Shown: piece after piece, positions 1 through 8,195 of the stretch | How the letters are laid out: each line of letters opens with the position of its first letter | How positions within the stretch are numbered: the stretch's first letter is position 1 | Assembly (NCBI GenBank): GCA_035495555.1 | Contig: DATJFQ010000082.1 | Coordinates: 22,264-86,263, forward strand | Origin: DATJFQ01 sp035495555 | GTDB lineage: Bacteria > Acidobacteriota > Vicinamibacteria > Vicinamibacterales > 2-12-FULL-66-21 | Direction: 5' to 3' | DNA length: 64,000 nucleotides | Program-made: the position numbers and the translations under genes | Notes under the pieces: generated by a model | Databases searched by the model: none | What the model was told of the DNA's origin: nothing | Seen by the model: the letters and a program-made list of their open reading frames with translations, nothing else

Positions 1-171
1 GCAGACTTCCGTCACCTCGCGCACGCTCTCAAACCGCTGCTCTGGTCCTATGTGCTGGGTTCGACGATCGGGGCCATCATCCTCGCGTTCATCGCGTATC
101 GCGTCGCGCTGGCGACGATCATCGCGCACCGCCGGCACCTGGTAAAACTGCAAGACCAACATCATCAATAA
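1..171 (+). CDS. C-terminal end of a DUF2062-like membrane protein (partial)
   Basis: The reading frame is open from the first base to a TAA at 169-171, giving the last 56 residues of a protein that begins outside the window. The piece holds one hydrophobic helix (GSTIGAIILAFIAYRVAL) followed by a basic cytoplasmic-looking tail rich in Arg, His and Lys. A terminal helix after a KPLL motif is typical of small DUF2062 inner membrane proteins, so that family is my best guess. The piece is too short for certainty and could belong to any polytopic membrane protein. No terminator is obvious before the next promoter. Confidence 0.5.
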   Translation, partial: ADFRHLAHALKPLLWSYVLGSTIGAIILAFIAYRVALATIIAHRRHLVKLQDQHHQ

Positions 172-201
172 GTTACAAGTCTGCACTCGGGGAGTTTCGT
201 T

Positions 202-231
202 TTGACGGCCCCCCCTTCCAGCCGGTATAGT
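202..231 (+). promoter_or_regulatory. Sigma-70-type promoter for the 3D-domain gene
   Basis: TTGACG at 202-207 and TATAGT at 226-231 are separated by 18 bases, a good match to a housekeeping promoter. Transcription would start near 238, leaving a GC-rich leader of about 70 nt before the ATG at 308. The leader can form several GC stems, but I do not recognise a riboswitch in it. Confidence 0.6.
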
Positions 232-307
232 GAAGGCGGGTCGAGCGCCCGAGCCCAGCCGGCCCATTGGCGGCGGCTGCGGGCTGGCCAAGCCCACCGG
301 TTGAGAC

Positions 308-802
308 ATGCTGATTTCCAGATCCCTCGGCCGGAAACTGGTCGTCACCGCGATGGCCGTCTCGGGGTTCGTCCTCTACCGGGAATCAACGGTGATTGAT
401 TCGGTGATGACGCCCCCGGCGCTGCAGGCGACGCTCCTGCCCTCGACCGCTCCCCCTGCCGCCGGAGGCCGTCTCGATTTCACCGCGACCGCCTACTGCA
501 AGGGCACCACGACGGCCTCGGGCGTGAACGTCCGTACCGGGATTGCGGCCGCCGACCCCGACCTGCTGCCTGTCGGCTCCGTCGTCCAGATCGACCGCCT
601 CGAAGAGCGCTACAACGGGATCTACACGATCATGGATACCGGCCCCGCCGTTCAGGGCCGCCACATCGATATCTACATGTGGAACTGTACCGAAGCGCTG
701 GCGCTCGGGCGCCGCGAGGCCAAAGTCACGGTGCTTCGGCTCGGCTGGAACCCGAAGGCGACGGCGCCCAGTCTGATTCACAGATTCCTTGCGCGTCGGT
801 GA
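308..802 (+). CDS. Secreted 3D-domain protein (RlpA/MltA-type double-psi barrel)
   Basis: A 164-residue protein with an N-terminal hydrophobic segment (about residues 10-25) that would export it or anchor it to the inner membrane. Residues 57-150 match the 3D domain: FTATAYC at the start, TASG, IAADP, a MDTG motif and DIYM, which supply the three conserved aspartates that name the family. The 3D domain is a double-psi beta barrel found in MltA and in resuscitation or stationary-phase wall hydrolases, so a role in peptidoglycan cleavage or remodelling is likely, though the exact reaction is not shown. The ATG at 308 lacks a strong Shine-Dalgarno sequence. Cys63 and Cys126 may form a disulfide. 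Confidence 0.8.
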   Translation: MLISRSLGRKLVVTAMAVSGFVLYRESTVIDSVMTPPALQATLLPSTAPPAAGGRLDFTATAYCKGTTTASGVNVRTGIAAADPDLLPVGSVVQIDRLEERYNGIYTIMDTGPAVQGRHIDIYMWNCTEALALGRREAKVTVLRLGWNPKATAPSLIHRFLARR

Positions 803-804
803 AC

Positions 805-936
805 AGTGGCCAGTTGGCAGTTCCCAGTTGCCAGTTCCCAGTTGCCAGTGCCCAGTTCCCAGTGCCCAGTGCCCCGTCTTCAGTTGCCGGTTTTCAGTTC
901 ACAACTGGCTACTGGTTACTGGCTACTGGCTACTTC
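805..936. repeat. Degenerate CAGTTGCC/CAGTTCCC array with inverted second arm
   Basis: From about 811 the sequence is built of units such as CAGTTGCCAGTTCCCAGT. After a short centre near 895-905 the orientation flips to CTGGCTACTGGTTACTGG units. The two arms are imperfect reverse complements, so the RNA or DNA could fold back on itself. The right arm runs into the 3-prime end of the ABC gene, whose last residues (VASSQ) are encoded by repeat units. Confidence 0.8.
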
Positions 937-2718
937 GGTCCGTTCTTGATCCCGATACTGCAACTGATAGAGCTTGAAGTAGATGCCGCGGCGGGCGAGG
1001 AGTTCCTGATGGGTGCCCGCCTCGCGCAGGTGGCCCTTGTGCAGCACCAGAATCTTGTCCATGTCCTGGATCGTCGACAGACGGTGGGCGATGGCGATCG
1101 TCGTGCGGCCGGCCATGAGCACTTTCAGCGCGTCGCGGATGAGCAGTTCGGTCTCGGTGTCGACGCTGGAGGTCGCTTCATCGAGGATCAGGATCCGCGG
1201 GTCGAACGCGAGCGCGCGCGCGAACGAGAGGAGTTGCTTCTGGCCCACCGATAACGTGGCGCCGCGCTCCGCGACCGGCGATTCGTACCCGTTCGGAAGC
1301 CGCCGCACAAAGGCGTCGGCGTGAACCGCCGCCGCGGCGCGCGCGACCGCCTCGTCCGAGATGCTCGCATGACCCAGCCGGATGTTGTCGGAGACCGTTC
1401 CGGTGAACAACTGGACATCCTGCAGCACCAGGCTGAACAGGCCGCGAACGTCATCAAGCGCCATCTCGCGGATGTCGAACCCGTCGATCGTGATACGCCC
1501 CCGCGTCACGTCGTAGAACCGCAGCAGCAGGTTGATAATCGTCGACTTCCCTGCTCCGGTCGCGCCGACGACCCCGACGCGCTCACCCGGCCGTACCTCG
1601 AACGAGACGTCGCGGAGCACGTAATCCGGCTCTCCGGCGTCGGTCGAGCTGTACGCAAACCAGACGTGGTCGAACACGATATGGCCTGCGGCCGCCTGCG
1701 TTCGGCTGGGGGTCGCGGGGTTCACGATGCTCACCGGCTCGTCGAGCAGCTTGAAAATCCGCTCCGAGGACGCCATCGCCGCCTGCAGGATGTTGAACTT
1801 TTCCGACATGTCGGAGATGGGCCGGAAGAACCGCTGCGAATAGAGCAGGAACGCCACCAGCGAGCCGAGCGTCAGCGCACCCTGCAGCACCCACTGTCCG
1901 CCGTACCAGATCGTCAGCGCCGCGGCGAGCGCGCCGATGATTTCAATCGCCGGGTAGAAGACCGCGTAATAAAAAATAGACTGGATGTTGGCGTCGCGGT
2001 GGTCGACGTTGATGGCATCGAACTGACGGAACGCGCGTGCTTCGCGCCGGAAGAGCTGGACCGTCGCCATCCCGGTGATGTGCTCCTGCAGGTACGCATT
2101 GATGCGCGCAATCAGGCGCCGCACGGTTCGATACGACTCGCGCACGCTCCGCCGGAACCACTGCGTGACGACGACGATGAGGGGCAGCACGGCGAAGGAC
2201 ACGAGCGCCAGCTTCCAGTTCATCGTCAGCAGGACGATCATGATGCCGAGCAGCGTGAAGACGTCGCCGAAGACGGACACGACGCCCGACGTGAACATGT
2301 CGTTGATGACGTCGACGTCGGTCGTGACTCGGGTCATGAGGCGGCCGACGGGATTGCGGTCATAAAACCGCAGATCGATCCGCTGCAGGTGCCCGTAGAT
2401 CTCCCCCCGCATGTCGAACATGATGCGCTGGCCGGTCATCTGCAGGAGCCACGTCTGCGTATATTCCAGGCAGAACGAGCCAACGAGGATGAACAGGTAC
2501 GCGATCGCTATTCGGTTGACCCCCGCCAGGTCGCGCGCCGGGATGTAGCGATCGATCGCCAGCTTCATCAGGTACGGCTGCGCGAGCTGGAGCACGGACG
2601 CGGCAATGATCGCCGCGAGCGCCAGCGCCGCCTCCGAGCGGTATGGACGCAGATAGTGCAGCAGCCGCCGCATCAACCGCGCGTCATACGCTTTCCCGAC
2701 TACGTCGTCATCCTGCAT
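916..2718 (-). CDS. ABC exporter half-transporter, canonical ATP site (MdlB/TM288-like)
   Basis: A 600-residue fused permease-ATPase of the multidrug exporter type. Residues 1-330 hold six predicted membrane helices and the rest is the nucleotide-binding domain: Walker A GATGAGKST at 385-393, Walker B ILILDEATSSVD near 508-518 with an intact catalytic Glu, and the switch His at about 545. The signature motif is LSVGQ rather than LSGGQ. The partner gene upstream at 2838-4595 has a normal LSGGQ but an Asp in place of the catalytic Glu, so the two should pair as a heterodimer with one active and one degenerate ATP site, as in TM287/288 and BmrCD. Substrate unknown; drug or lipid export is possible. 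Confidence 0.9.
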   Translation of the reverse strand: MQDDDVVGKAYDARLMRRLLHYLRPYRSEAALALAAIIAASVLQLAQPYLMKLAIDRYIPARDLAGVNRIAIAYLFILVGSFCLEYTQTWLLQMTGQRIMFDMRGEIYGHLQRIDLRFYDRNPVGRLMTRVTTDVDVINDMFTSGVVSVFGDVFTLLGIMIVLLTMNWKLALVSFAVLPLIVVVTQWFRRSVRESYRTVRRLIARINAYLQEHITGMATVQLFRREARAFRQFDAINVDHRDANIQSIFYYAVFYPAIEIIGALAAALTIWYGGQWVLQGALTLGSLVAFLLYSQRFFRPISDMSEKFNILQAAMASSERIFKLLDEPVSIVNPATPSRTQAAAGHIVFDHVWFAYSSTDAGEPDYVLRDVSFEVRPGERVGVVGATGAGKSTIINLLLRFYDVTRGRITIDGFDIREMALDDVRGLFSLVLQDVQLFTGTVSDNIRLGHASISDEAVARAAAAVHADAFVRRLPNGYESPVAERGATLSVGQKQLLSFARALAFDPRILILDEATSSVDTETELLIRDALKVLMAGRTTIAIAHRLSTIQDMDKILVLHKGHLREAGTHQELLARRGIYFKLYQLQYRDQERTEVASSQ

Positions 2719-2727
2719 GGGTCAGAA

Positions 2728-2836
2728 AGAAGTTTCCAGTTACCAGTCGCCAGTTGTCAGTTGCCAGTCGTCAGTTGTCAGTTGTCAGTAGTCAGTGTCA
2801 GTTGTCCGAGTTGGGAACCGGAGGTTGGTAATTGGC
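2728..2836. repeat. Degenerate CAGTTGTCAGTTGCC array between the two ABC genes
   Basis: About a dozen 7-10 nt units of the type CCAGTTACCAGTCGCCAGT fill nearly the whole gap between the two half-transporter genes. A short opposite-sense stretch (GTTGGGAACC, GGTTGGTAATTGG) follows at 2808-2836. If the two ABC genes are cotranscribed, the array lies in their shared mRNA. Confidence 0.75.
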
Positions 2837-2837
2837 G

Positions 2838-4595
2838 TTAACTCGCCTGTAATTCCTCTTCGAGCAACTGCTTGCGGTGGAGCGCGGCATAGAGGCCGTT
2901 GCGCTGCACGAGCTCGTCGTGCCTCCCCCGCTCGGCAATCCGGCCATCCTGCAGCACACAGATCTGATCGGCCTCGCGAACCGTCGACACCCGGTGGGCG
3001 ACGATGAGCGATGTGCGCTGGCGCATCACGTGTCGCAGCCGTGAGAGGATTTCCTCCTCCGTGTACGTGTCGACCGCCGAAAGCGCGTCGTCCAGCATGA
3101 GGATTGGTGGGTTGGCGTACAGAGCGCGCGCGAGCGCGGTGCGCTGCTTCTGTCCTCCGGACAACGTGATGCCACGTTCGCCGACCATGGTGTCGTAGCC
3201 CCGCGGGAACTCTTCGACGTCCTTGTCGAGGCGCGCGATGGCCGCAGCCTTCCTGACCTCGTCGATCGGCGCGCGGGGCTCCGGAGAAGAAAACGAGACG
3301 TTTTCGGCGATCGTGTCGGAGAAGAGGAACGGCTCCTGCGGAACGAATCCGATCGCCCCCCGAAGGCGAGCGAGCGGAATTTCCCGGACGTCGACGCCGC
3401 TGATGAACACCGTCCCGGCGGGGGGTTCATGCAGCCTCGGGAGCAGATTCAGCAGCGTCGACTTGCCCGACCCCGTGCTTCCGATGAACGCGACCGTCTG
3501 GCCGGGTTCGATTCGTAAGTCAATGTCCCGCAACACGGGTCGATCGGATCCCGGGTAGGTGAAGGTCAGCGACTGGATCTCGATCGGTCCGTCGAGCGGC
3601 GCCATCATCCCCGCCTGGGTCACGTGCGAGTCATCGATCGCCGCCGGTTCCCGCATGATCTCCTGCATCCGGCCCCACGAGGCGAACCCGCGCTGCAGGA
3701 TGTTCGTCACCCAGCCAAAGGCAATCATCGGCCAGGCGAGCATGACGAGATAGCCGTTGAACGCGACGAACTCCCCCAGCGAGATCTCGCCGCGAATGAC
3801 GGCGCGGCTCCCCAGCCACAGGACCATCAGCGACCCGAGCCCGAGGAAAAACGTCATGCTCGGATAAAACGCGCCCTGCAGCCGGATCAGCACGCGGTTT
3901 CGCTCGAGATACTCGAGGTTCGAACGGCGGAATCGGTCCTGCTCGTGTGCTTCCTGCCGGTACGCGCGAACGACGCGCACGCCGGACAGCGCCTCCTGGA
4001 CGACTGCGCTCACATCGGACAGTTGCGCCTGGATCTTCTCGAAGCGCTTGTGGATGGCGCTGCCGAAGTACTTCACCGAGAGCGAGACGAACGGCAGCGG
4101 GATCAGCGCGATCAGCGTCAGCCTGGCGTCAATCGCCGCCATGAGCGCAATCGCCACGACGAACACCAGCACGGTCTGCGCGGAGTACATGATCGCCGGG
4201 CCGATCATCATGCGCACGGCGTTCAAATCGTTGGTCGCGCGCGACATCAGGTCGCCCGTGCGATGCGCCTGGTAGTAGCCCAGGGACAGGCGCTCGAGAT
4301 GCGCGAAGAAGTCGTTGCGCATGTCGTACTCGATGTCGCGCGACGCCCCGATGATGATGCGGCGCATCAGGAACAGGAACACGCCGCGAACGAGCGAGAT
4401 GCCCAGCAGCAGTCCCGCGTAGAAGAGCAGCTTCTCGCGCGTGACGCCGAGGTTCAGGTCGTCGATCGCGTACTTGAGCACCCACGGGGACGCGAGCTGA
4501 AACGCGGTCGTCAGCAGGACGCAGACGAATCCAATCGCGAAAGCTCGACGGTAACGAAGGACGTAGGGAAGGAGGGCTCGAACGGACGAGGACAT
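2838..4595 (-). CDS. ABC exporter half-transporter, degenerate ATP site (MdlA/TM287-like)
   Basis: A 585-residue half-exporter, first gene of the pair. The transmembrane domain covers about residues 15-310. The ATPase domain has Walker A GSTGSGKST at 372-380, the Q-loop VPQEPFLF, a canonical LSGGQ signature at about 478-482, and Walker B ILMLDDALSAVD in which the usual catalytic Glu is Asp. That substitution, combined with the altered LSVGQ of the partner, is the hallmark of heterodimeric exporters with one ATP site that turns over slowly. The protein starts MSSSVRALLPYVLRYRR at 4595. It probably works with 916-2718 in the inner membrane; the exported compound cannot be told from sequence. 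Confidence 0.9.
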   Translation of the reverse strand: MSSSVRALLPYVLRYRRAFAIGFVCVLLTTAFQLASPWVLKYAIDDLNLGVTREKLLFYAGLLLGISLVRGVFLFLMRRIIIGASRDIEYDMRNDFFAHLERLSLGYYQAHRTGDLMSRATNDLNAVRMMIGPAIMYSAQTVLVFVVAIALMAAIDARLTLIALIPLPFVSLSVKYFGSAIHKRFEKIQAQLSDVSAVVQEALSGVRVVRAYRQEAHEQDRFRRSNLEYLERNRVLIRLQGAFYPSMTFFLGLGSLMVLWLGSRAVIRGEISLGEFVAFNGYLVMLAWPMIAFGWVTNILQRGFASWGRMQEIMREPAAIDDSHVTQAGMMAPLDGPIEIQSLTFTYPGSDRPVLRDIDLRIEPGQTVAFIGSTGSGKSTLLNLLPRLHEPPAGTVFISGVDVREIPLARLRGAIGFVPQEPFLFSDTIAENVSFSSPEPRAPIDEVRKAAAIARLDKDVEEFPRGYDTMVGERGITLSGGQKQRTALARALYANPPILMLDDALSAVDTYTEEEILSRLRHVMRQRTSLIVAHRVSTVREADQICVLQDGRIAERGRHDELVQRNGLYAALHRKQLLEEELQAS

Positions 4596-4615
4596 GAACT
4601 CTCAGGATACCCAAA

Positions 4616-4967
4616 AACCCAACGAACGGTTCTGGGTTCGGCGGTTGCGGAGGTGCGGCGGTTCTTTTTCGTTCGCGTTCAGGTTCGGGTTCTCGGTTCG
4701 CGTTCGGGTTCGGGGGGTCGGATGTTCGGGCTCATCACGCACGAAGATGCTGCAGGTATGGAATTGAGCGGACCTTACGCCGCTAAATGCCACGCCGTTG
4801 CAGTCCCGCACGCGACTTGATCTGCTGTGATGAAAAACTGGTGGCTGAAAATCTGGCGTGTCGACCCGAACCCCGAACCCGAACCCCGAACCCGAACCCG
4901 AACCCGAACCGAGAACCCGAACGAGAGCGAACCGCCGCACCGCCGCACCGCCGAACCCAGAACCGCA
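4616..4967. repeat. GGTTCGGG / CCCGAACC arrays as an inverted pair
   Basis: The left arm (about 4616-4725) reads GGTTCGGG-type units and the right arm (about 4858-4967) reads CCCGAACC-type units, around a centre of about 130 bp with no ORF of note. The arms are reverse complements with order preserved: the 38 nt at 4627-4664 match the complement of 4929-4965 except for a few bases, and a GAGAACCCGAAC block is also shared. The element lies between the terminator of the TonB-receptor gene and the start of the ABC operon, so the left arm would sit in the ABC leader. Confidence 0.85.
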
Positions 4968-4972
4968 GCGAA

Positions 4973-5006
4973 GAAAAAAAGGGCGGCCCAGTTTCCTGAG
5001 CCGCCC
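4973..5006 (-). terminator. Rho-independent terminator of the TonB-receptor gene
   Basis: Read on the minus strand, GGGCGGC and GCCGCCC arms pair around a 12-nt loop and are followed by a run of seven or more T. It lies about 48 bases after the stop of the receptor gene, in the right orientation. Confidence 0.85.
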
Positions 5007-5053
5007 CCTCCCCTCCTGGCGTTATTGGATGGTGGTTTGGGCCGCCGTACGAA

Positions 5054-8011
5054 TCAGAATTGAATACGCGCGCCGAGCTGCAGCTTCCGCGGCGTGTAGC
5101 TGGTGTTGTAGTCGGTCAATACCAGGAACGTCGACTGCGTGTTCAGGTTCCCGCCCGGGTTCGCGAAGTTCGTGTGGTTCGTCAGATTGAAGACGTCCGC
5201 CGCGATTTCCAGCGTGCGTCCGCCGGTCAGCGGGAACTTGTACCCAAAGCGCATATCGAGCTCGAAGAACCCCGGCCCGCGCGCGCCGTTGCGCTCACTC
5301 TTGTAGTCCTTGAGCGTGTACGTGTCGGTCGTGCCGAACGCCTGATATGACCCCGCCGGGAGCGGTTCCGCCTGGATGCCGTTCTGGTCGGGATCGATGG
5401 CGCTGTTGGTGAGCGAGAACGGATTGCCGCTCAGGGCGCGCGCCACCCAGCTCAAATTCAGTCCGTGGGTCCGCGGCACGAGCGCGGTCCCGCTGACGGT
5501 GAAGTTGTGGTGGATGTCGAAATCCGTCGGGCCTTCGTTCAAATCCAGGTTCATGTCCTGTCCGACCTGGAAGTTGCTGCCCGGGGCGCCGTTGCCCGAC
5601 GTGTTCCCGCGCGAATTGCCGTAGGTGTACGACACCTGCGCGCTGTAATTCTGGCTGAACCGCTTCTTCATCTGCAGCAGGATCGCGTCGTAATCCACCC
5701 GGCCGGTGTTCACGAACTGATTCACGTTGCCGACGAAGTTCTTGAAGGTCGGATGGATCCCCTGCACGAACGTCACCGCATCCGTGAGAGCCGGGCTGCC
5801 GATTCTGACGGCCGTTGACTGGTTCACGTTCGGCGTCGGACGATGCGACGGGTTGAGGTTGAGGATCATCAGCATCTGGCGTTGGCGGTTGTGCACGTAA
5901 TCGCCGGACACGCTGAGATTCGCCGCGAGCTGCCGCTCGTAGCCAATCGTGAACTGGTCCGTGTACGAGGCGTGCCGATCCGGGTTGTCGAACGTGACGG
6001 TCCCGGTGTTCTGGAGGAGTCCCCCGCCGCCGCCGAGTTGCTGCAGCAGGCCCTGGTTGATCGTCGGACCGTTCACGAGGAACGGATCGGTCGGCAGCAG
6101 ACCGTTGCGCGGTCCGAGATCGGGGCCGTTGACCGGCGTGGTGAACGTCGTCGACGACACAAACGGCGTTCCGGTCCACAGACCGCCGATGAGTTCGAGG
6201 TGCTGCCGTTCGTAGAACCGCCCGTATCCGCCGCGTACGACCGCCTTGCCGTCGCCCATGTCGTAGGTCACGCCAACCCGCGGTGCGAAGTTGTTCGTAT
6301 CCTTCGGCGCTTTCGAGACAAACGGGTCGTCTGTTTCTGGAATCGGGAAGTTCTCGAGGTCGTAACGCACGCCCAGGCTCAGCGTCAGCTTCGGGGTAAA
6401 GCGCCATTTGTCCTGCACGAACGCCGCGAGATAGTGAATCTTCTCGTAGGTGGTCGTCGTGCCGCCAAGCCGAATGGAGAACCGATCCGGATAGGTCCGC
6501 GGATCGTTCGCGTTGAACGGCTTGTCGTTCTGGCCGAACGAGAACGTGCCGTTCGCGTTGCCGTCGTTCAGGTTGTTGGCACCCGTGTACTCGTACTGGG
6601 CGCCGAACTTGATGTCGTGGTCGCCGTGCTTGTTCGGCACGAACCAGGCGAGCGTCTCATCGAGCTGGATCGCGTCGTCGATACGGGCCTGCGCCGTGTT
6701 GTCCTGCTGATCGGAGTAGGTCTGGTACGCCAGCGTCGGCGGGCACTTGGACAGATCGCGGCCGCTCGTGTTGTAGCAGTGGTTGGCAAACGCGACGTTC
6801 TCGCGCGTCCATGTCAGGCGCAGCGTATTGACCTTGGTGTTCGAGAGGACGCTGTTCACGTCGGTCGACAGCGTCTGGTCGACGTCCGATTCCTCCCGCG
6901 CGCCCGCCAGCGACACCCGGTTGATGATCTGATTCAGCTGCGGCGACTGCTCACGCAGCCAGCGCACGCTGTACGTGTTGTTCTTCGTCAACTGGTGATC
7001 GCCCCGGAGGATCGTGTTCCACACGCGATCCAGCGTGGCAGTCGTCGTGTTCAAGTCCGGCCGCGCCGGGATGTTGATCGTGTTCGGCCGGTCGATCGCG
7101 AAGCGCTCGAGGCTGAAGAAGTAGTGGAGCTCGTTCTTGACGATCGGTCCGCCGACCGTGCCGCCCCAGCGGTCGTACTTCGTGTCCGCTTTCGGAAGGT
7201 TCTCTTCCTTCGCGAAGAAGTCCTTATTGGTCCACGCGCCGCGCTGGAAATAGCCGAACGCGCTGCCGCGCAGCTCGTTCGTCCCGGCCTTCGTCACCGC
7301 GTTGATCACGGCACCGCCCGTGCGGCCGAATTCCGCGTCGAACTGATTGGTGATGACCTGGAACTCCTGAATCGCCTCAATGGGCGTCCGCGCCTGCGTG
7401 CCCGCGCGCTGCCCGATGACGTCGTCGTTGTTGTTGCCGCCGTCGAGCATGTAGTTGTTGTTGCGCGGATCCTGCCCGTTGACGCTGATCGAATCGCTGC
7501 CGAACGACTCGGTGCTGATCGAAGGGACAATGCCGGGGAGCAGCCCCACGAAGCCGACGAAGTTCCCGTTCACACTCGGGAGTTCCACGAGCGTCTGGTT
7601 CGTGATGTTGCCGCCGATTTCCTTGGACGTGACATCGACCAGCGGCGACTCGGCGGAGACGTTCACGGTCTCTTCGAGCGAGCCGACCTCCATGGTCACA
7701 TCGATGGACGTCGTGTTGCCGACCGAGAGCTGAAGGTTGCCGCGGGTGAACTTCTTGAAGCCCTGAAGCTCGGCGACGACTTCATAGGTGCCGGGCGTCA
7801 GGCCGCTCGCGATGAACGAGCCATCGCTGCCGCTCTGCGTTTCGCGGAACATGCCGGTCGCCTGATTGCGCACCGTGACGGTGACGCCGGGAAGCACCCC
7901 GCCCTGCGAGTCGACAACCTTTCCCCGAAGCTCGGTAGTGCCCTGCTGGGCGTAAGTAGGTACAGTGAGAAGCAGGAGCGCGAACAGCGCTCCCAACACA
8001 CGACGGAACAT
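5054..8011 (-). CDS. Oar-like TonB-dependent outer membrane receptor
   Basis: A 985-residue outer membrane protein. A signal peptide (FRRVLGALFALLLLTVPTYAQ) is followed by a carboxypeptidase regulatory-like beta sandwich (about 25-115, TELRGKVVDSQGGVLPGVTV), a plug domain and a long barrel ending in the aromatic RIQF typical of BAM substrates. This is the Oar layout common in Acidobacteria and Myxobacteria, used for uptake of large or oligomeric substrates. I chose ATG 8011 because GGGAGGA lies 8 bases upstream and a signal peptide follows directly; a longer frame to 8182 has no such support. The GntR-type gene upstream on the same strand is the likely regulator. Substrate unknown, perhaps a glycan or peptide. 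Confidence 0.88.
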   Translation of the reverse strand: MFRRVLGALFALLLLTVPTYAQQGTTELRGKVVDSQGGVLPGVTVTVRNQATGMFRETQSGSDGSFIASGLTPGTYEVVAELQGFKKFTRGNLQLSVGNTTSIDVTMEVGSLEETVNVSAESPLVDVTSKEIGGNITNQTLVELPSVNGNFVGFVGLLPGIVPSISTESFGSDSISVNGQDPRNNNYMLDGGNNNDDVIGQRAGTQARTPIEAIQEFQVITNQFDAEFGRTGGAVINAVTKAGTNELRGSAFGYFQRGAWTNKDFFAKEENLPKADTKYDRWGGTVGGPIVKNELHYFFSLERFAIDRPNTINIPARPDLNTTTATLDRVWNTILRGDHQLTKNNTYSVRWLREQSPQLNQIINRVSLAGAREESDVDQTLSTDVNSVLSNTKVNTLRLTWTRENVAFANHCYNTSGRDLSKCPPTLAYQTYSDQQDNTAQARIDDAIQLDETLAWFVPNKHGDHDIKFGAQYEYTGANNLNDGNANGTFSFGQNDKPFNANDPRTYPDRFSIRLGGTTTTYEKIHYLAAFVQDKWRFTPKLTLSLGVRYDLENFPIPETDDPFVSKAPKDTNNFAPRVGVTYDMGDGKAVVRGGYGRFYERQHLELIGGLWTGTPFVSSTTFTTPVNGPDLGPRNGLLPTDPFLVNGPTINQGLLQQLGGGGGLLQNTGTVTFDNPDRHASYTDQFTIGYERQLAANLSVSGDYVHNRQRQMLMILNLNPSHRPTPNVNQSTAVRIGSPALTDAVTFVQGIHPTFKNFVGNVNQFVNTGRVDYDAILLQMKKRFSQNYSAQVSYTYGNSRGNTSGNGAPGSNFQVGQDMNLDLNEGPTDFDIHHNFTVSGTALVPRTHGLNLSWVARALSGNPFSLTNSAIDPDQNGIQAEPLPAGSYQAFGTTDTYTLKDYKSERNGARGPGFFELDMRFGYKFPLTGGRTLEIAADVFNLTNHTNFANPGGNLNTQSTFLVLTDYNTSYTPRKLQLGARIQF

Positions 8012-8118
8012 AAGCGGTCCTCCCAACGGCTTACGAGTCGACCGATTCGGACTTTTGGACGGGCAGGATCCTGATTCATGGATCCTGGCGGAGCCGAAGA
8101 AGTCTAAGTATTTGATTC

Positions 8119-8151
8119 TGTACAGGTCTCCCAGGGATACGCGCGGTATAC
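8119..8151. promoter_or_regulatory. Candidate GntR operator upstream of the TonB receptor
   Basis: This stretch holds a CTGTACAG palindrome (8119-8126), GGGATACGC (8134-8142) and a GTATAC core (8146-8151). GGGATACGC and the GTATAC core both recur just upstream of the GntR gene at 8929-8949. GTATAC cores are known in operators of several FCD-type GntR proteins such as UxuR/ExuR. Confidence 0.4.
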
Positions 8152-8195
8152 AGCAAATAAAATGCCGCGACCGACACTCCACCAGCGTATTGGTA

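Noticed and set aside
238..307. Riboswitch in the leader of the 3D-domain gene
   Set aside because: The leader is GC-rich and can form stems, but I could not match it to the c-di-AMP or any other riboswitch consensus.
1321..2841. A 506-residue plus-strand open frame
   Set aside because: It lies antisense to the ABC exporter gene, which has all catalytic motifs in frame. The translated product is Arg/His/Asp-rich without any domain.
4858..4967. Possible CRISPR array
   Set aside because: Units are 7-10 nt and degenerate, with no spacers of constant length; no cas genes are in the window. The same holds for the arrays at 805, 39771 and 48698.
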